Source: Acidobacteriaceae bacterium (GTDB taxonomy: Bacteria > Acidobacteriota > Terriglobia > Terriglobales > Acidobacteriaceae). Taken from it: a stretch of DNA of 5,745 nt. Where the stretch lies: assembly GCA_030039895.1 (NCBI GenBank), contig JASHUR010000296.1, positions 1 to 5,745 on the forward strand, in the 5' to 3' direction. A program made the position numbers and the translations under genes. Positions 4,291 through 5,745 of the stretch are shown here, one piece after another. Numbering within the stretch: the first letter of the stretch is position 1; each line of letters opens with the position of its first letter. The notes below the pieces were generated by a model, which saw only the letters and a program-made list of their open reading frames with translations, had not been told where the DNA came from and ran no database searches.

Positions 4291-4470
4291 AGCAATCCGC
4301 GCGCGCCTGAAAACAGGCGGTTCTTTTAACTAATTGGGGAGCAGTAGGGGAAGTTTAGTATCTAATTTCCAGACTGGGAAGCATAAAGTTGCCCGATTGC
4401 CCAATTTCCGGTCTCTGTGTCCCGGTTTCGCGCTCGTATAGCGAAGTTTGCGACCGAAGATTGCTGTATC
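4291..4470. other. Divergent intergenic region between the J-domain gene and ETF-QO
   Basis: These 180 bases should hold the start signals of both neighbours and are more AT-rich than the genes. A perfect hairpin CGCCTG-AAAA-CAGGCG lies at 4304-4319. A direct repeat TTGCCC-GA-TTGCCC occupies 4389-4402. On the + strand a weak promoter-like pair is TTGGGG (4334-4339), a 16-nt spacer, then TAGTAT (4356-4361). TCTAAT (4361-4366) and TATAGC (4437-4442) are isolated -10-like words. None is convincing alone, and no small gene with a ribosome binding site is visible. Confidence 0.4.
4304..4323. promoter_or_regulatory. Perfect 6-bp hairpin in the divergent promoter region
   Basis: CGCCTG (4304-4309) and CAGGCG (4314-4319) are separated by AAAA. 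On the + strand it is followed by GTTCTTTT, giving it the look of a weak intrinsic terminator, but no + strand gene ends nearby. On the minus strand it sits 14 nt upstream of the J-domain ATG, in the probable 5' leader. There it could act as an operator, or block antisense reading out of the J-domain gene. Confidence 0.35.
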
Positions 4471-5745
4471 ATGAGCAGTTTGCCTATGACCATTCATTTT
4501 CGCCATCCCCTGCCCGATGTTGAACGCCCCCAGATGGAAGCCGACGTGGTGATCGTCGGTGGAGGCCCCGCCGGAATGGCCTGCGCGCTGCGTCTGGCGC
4601 AGCTGATCGATGAGCACAATGCGCACCATCCTGAATCAACCCTCAGCAAAGAAAACATCTACGTGCTGGAAAAGGCGCGCGAGGTAGGAGCGCACTGCCT
4701 CTCGGGTGCATTGTTAGACCCGCGGTCGATGCGCGAGCTCTTGCCGGGATTCGAGCGGGAGGCGCCGCTTGAGGCCGAGGTAACAAAGGAGTCCGTGTGG
4801 TTTCTGGGCGAAAAGAAGGCGCGGAAGCTGCCGATTGTTCCGCCGCCGCTGCGGGACCATGGGAACTACGTGATCTCGCTGAACAAGTTCACAAAGTGGC
4901 TGGGGCAGAAGGTGGAAGAAGCCGGGATCACCGTGTTTACAGGGTTCGCGGGGTCGGAACTATTATTCGCCGACGACAGCCACGAAGTGGAGACCGCGCA
5001 GGTCGTGGGCGTGCGCACGGACGACAAAGGCGTGGGCAAGGACGGGCAGCCGAAGTCGAACTTTGAGCCGGGGTATGATCTGCGCGCGAAAATCACAATT
5101 CTGGCCGAGGGGACGCGCGGCAACTGCGCAAAGGAGCTGATTGACCGGCTGGACCTCGAAGACCCGCACCATGCTCAGACCTACGGGCTGGGCGTAAAGG
5201 AGCTGTGGGAGATTCCGGCGGGGCGCGTGGCGAAGGGTGAAGTGATCTACGCGATGGGCTATCCGCTGACCACGAGCGAGTACGGCGGTGCGTGGATTTA
5301 CGGCATTTCCGACACGGAGATTTCCATCGGCTACGTAACCGGCCTCGACTACGAAGACCCGCGCACGGACCCGCACCATGCCTTCCAGTCGTTCAAGCTG
5401 CATCCCTTTGCGCAGCGGATTTTAGACGGCGGAAAGATGGTTCGGTATGGCGCGAAGACGCTTCCCTACGGCGGATGGCTGACCATGCCGCGCATCTACG
5501 GCAATGGCTGGATGCTGCTGGGCGATTCTGCGAGCTTCCTGAATGCGCAGCGGCTGAAGGGCATCCATCTGGCGATCAAGAGCGGAATGCTGGCGGCGGA
5601 GACGGCGTTTGACGCGCTCGTGAGCGGCGATGCGAGCGCGGACACGCTGAGCGAGTACAAAGCGGCGGTCGATGGGAGCTGGATTCGCGAGGAGTTGTAC
5701 GCGGTAAGGAACTTCCACCAGGCCTTTGAGCACGGGCTGGTTGAC
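4471..5745 (+). CDS. Electron transfer flavoprotein:quinone oxidoreductase, 5' part (runs off window)
   Basis: 425 codons are open to the last base, and about the last quarter is missing, including the expected C-terminal [4Fe-4S] domain. The enzyme takes electrons from reduced ETF and passes them through FAD and the cluster to membrane ubiquinone or menaquinone. Visible motifs are the FAD dinucleotide loop GGGPAG (30-35), EKAREVGAHCLSGALLDP (67-84), NHG/DHG-type GNYVISLNKF (131-140), AEGTRG (212-217), YGLGVKELWEIP (238-249), YGGAWIYG (271-278), GYVTGLDYEDP (287-297), and GGKMVRYGAKTLPYGG (320-335) with LLGDSASFLNAQRLKGIHLAIKSGMLAAE to 378. These are the segments shared with mitochondrial ETFDH and set it apart from plain FixC. 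The start could be 4471 or the in-frame ATG at 4486; neither has a clear Shine-Dalgarno. It serves the EtfA/EtfB pair upstream although a minus-strand gene intervenes. Confidence 0.93.
   Translation, partial: MSSLPMTIHFRHPLPDVERPQMEADVVIVGGGPAGMACALRLAQLIDEHNAHHPESTLSKENIYVLEKAREVGAHCLSGALLDPRSMRELLPGFEREAPLEAEVTKESVWFLGEKKARKLPIVPPPLRDHGNYVISLNKFTKWLGQKVEEAGITVFTGFAGSELLFADDSHEVETAQVVGVRTDDKGVGKDGQPKSNFEPGYDLRAKITILAEGTRGNCAKELIDRLDLEDPHHAQTYGLGVKELWEIPAGRVAKGEVIYAMGYPLTTSEYGGAWIYGISDTEISIGYVTGLDYEDPRTDPHHAFQSFKLHPFAQRILDGGKMVRYGAKTLPYGGWLTMPRIYGNGWMLLGDSASFLNAQRLKGIHLAIKSGMLAAETAFDALVSGDASADTLSEYKAAVDGSWIREELYAVRNFHQAFEHGLVD

Noticed and set aside
4797..5612. Shorter open frames on both strands within ETF-QO
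   Set aside because: They are shadow frames; the ETF-QO frame is open to the window end with family motifs throughout.

Overview
The window looks like a piece of a high-GC bacterial chromosome, most plausibly from an Acidobacteriota (Terriglobia-type) organism. This is an inference. It rests on the style of the proteins: a DUF2007 protein with an 'MSExELxEL...LTxxAxxAL' helical leader, an unusual DnaJ-domain protein with D/E-R-R repeats, and an ETF cluster with an extra small membrane protein. It also rests on weak Shine-Dalgarno signals and on a degenerate 7-bp repeat array. No rRNA or other taxonomic marker is present.

Left part (1-1711, + strand): an electron-transfer flavoprotein (ETF) locus. 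It holds the last codons of etfB (1-68), a gene for a 93-residue two-helix membrane protein (249-530), and complete etfA (731-1711). etfB and etfA usually lie back to back, but here both gaps are long and structured. The 180-nt gap after etfB holds a 107-nt element (78-184) closed by a 14-bp inverted repeat with further nested hairpins, a candidate structured RNA. The 200-nt gap before etfA is almost entirely a degenerate heptanucleotide array: three units in one orientation, then 20 units in perfect 7-nt register in the other, with a 63-bp higher-order duplication.

Middle part (1712-3276, + strand): three small genes that look like accessory cargo. They are a stand-alone GIY-YIG nuclease-domain protein of clearly lower GC, a DUF2007 plus zinc-ribbon protein, and a VOC (glyoxalase/PhnB-like) protein.

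Right part: a minus-strand gene (3292-4290) encodes a J-domain protein with a probable winged-helix segment and an Arg-rich D/E-R-R repeat region. After a 180-nt divergent intergenic region, the 5' 425 codons of ETF:quinone oxidoreductase (4471-5745, running off the window) follow on the + strand.

Functionally, EtfB/EtfA take electrons from flavin dehydrogenases such as acyl-CoA dehydrogenases, and ETF-QO passes them to the membrane quinone pool. The window therefore carries a dispersed but complete ETF electron route. The best candidates for something undescribed are the two structured gaps in the etf locus, the small membrane protein between them, and the J-domain/DRR-repeat protein.
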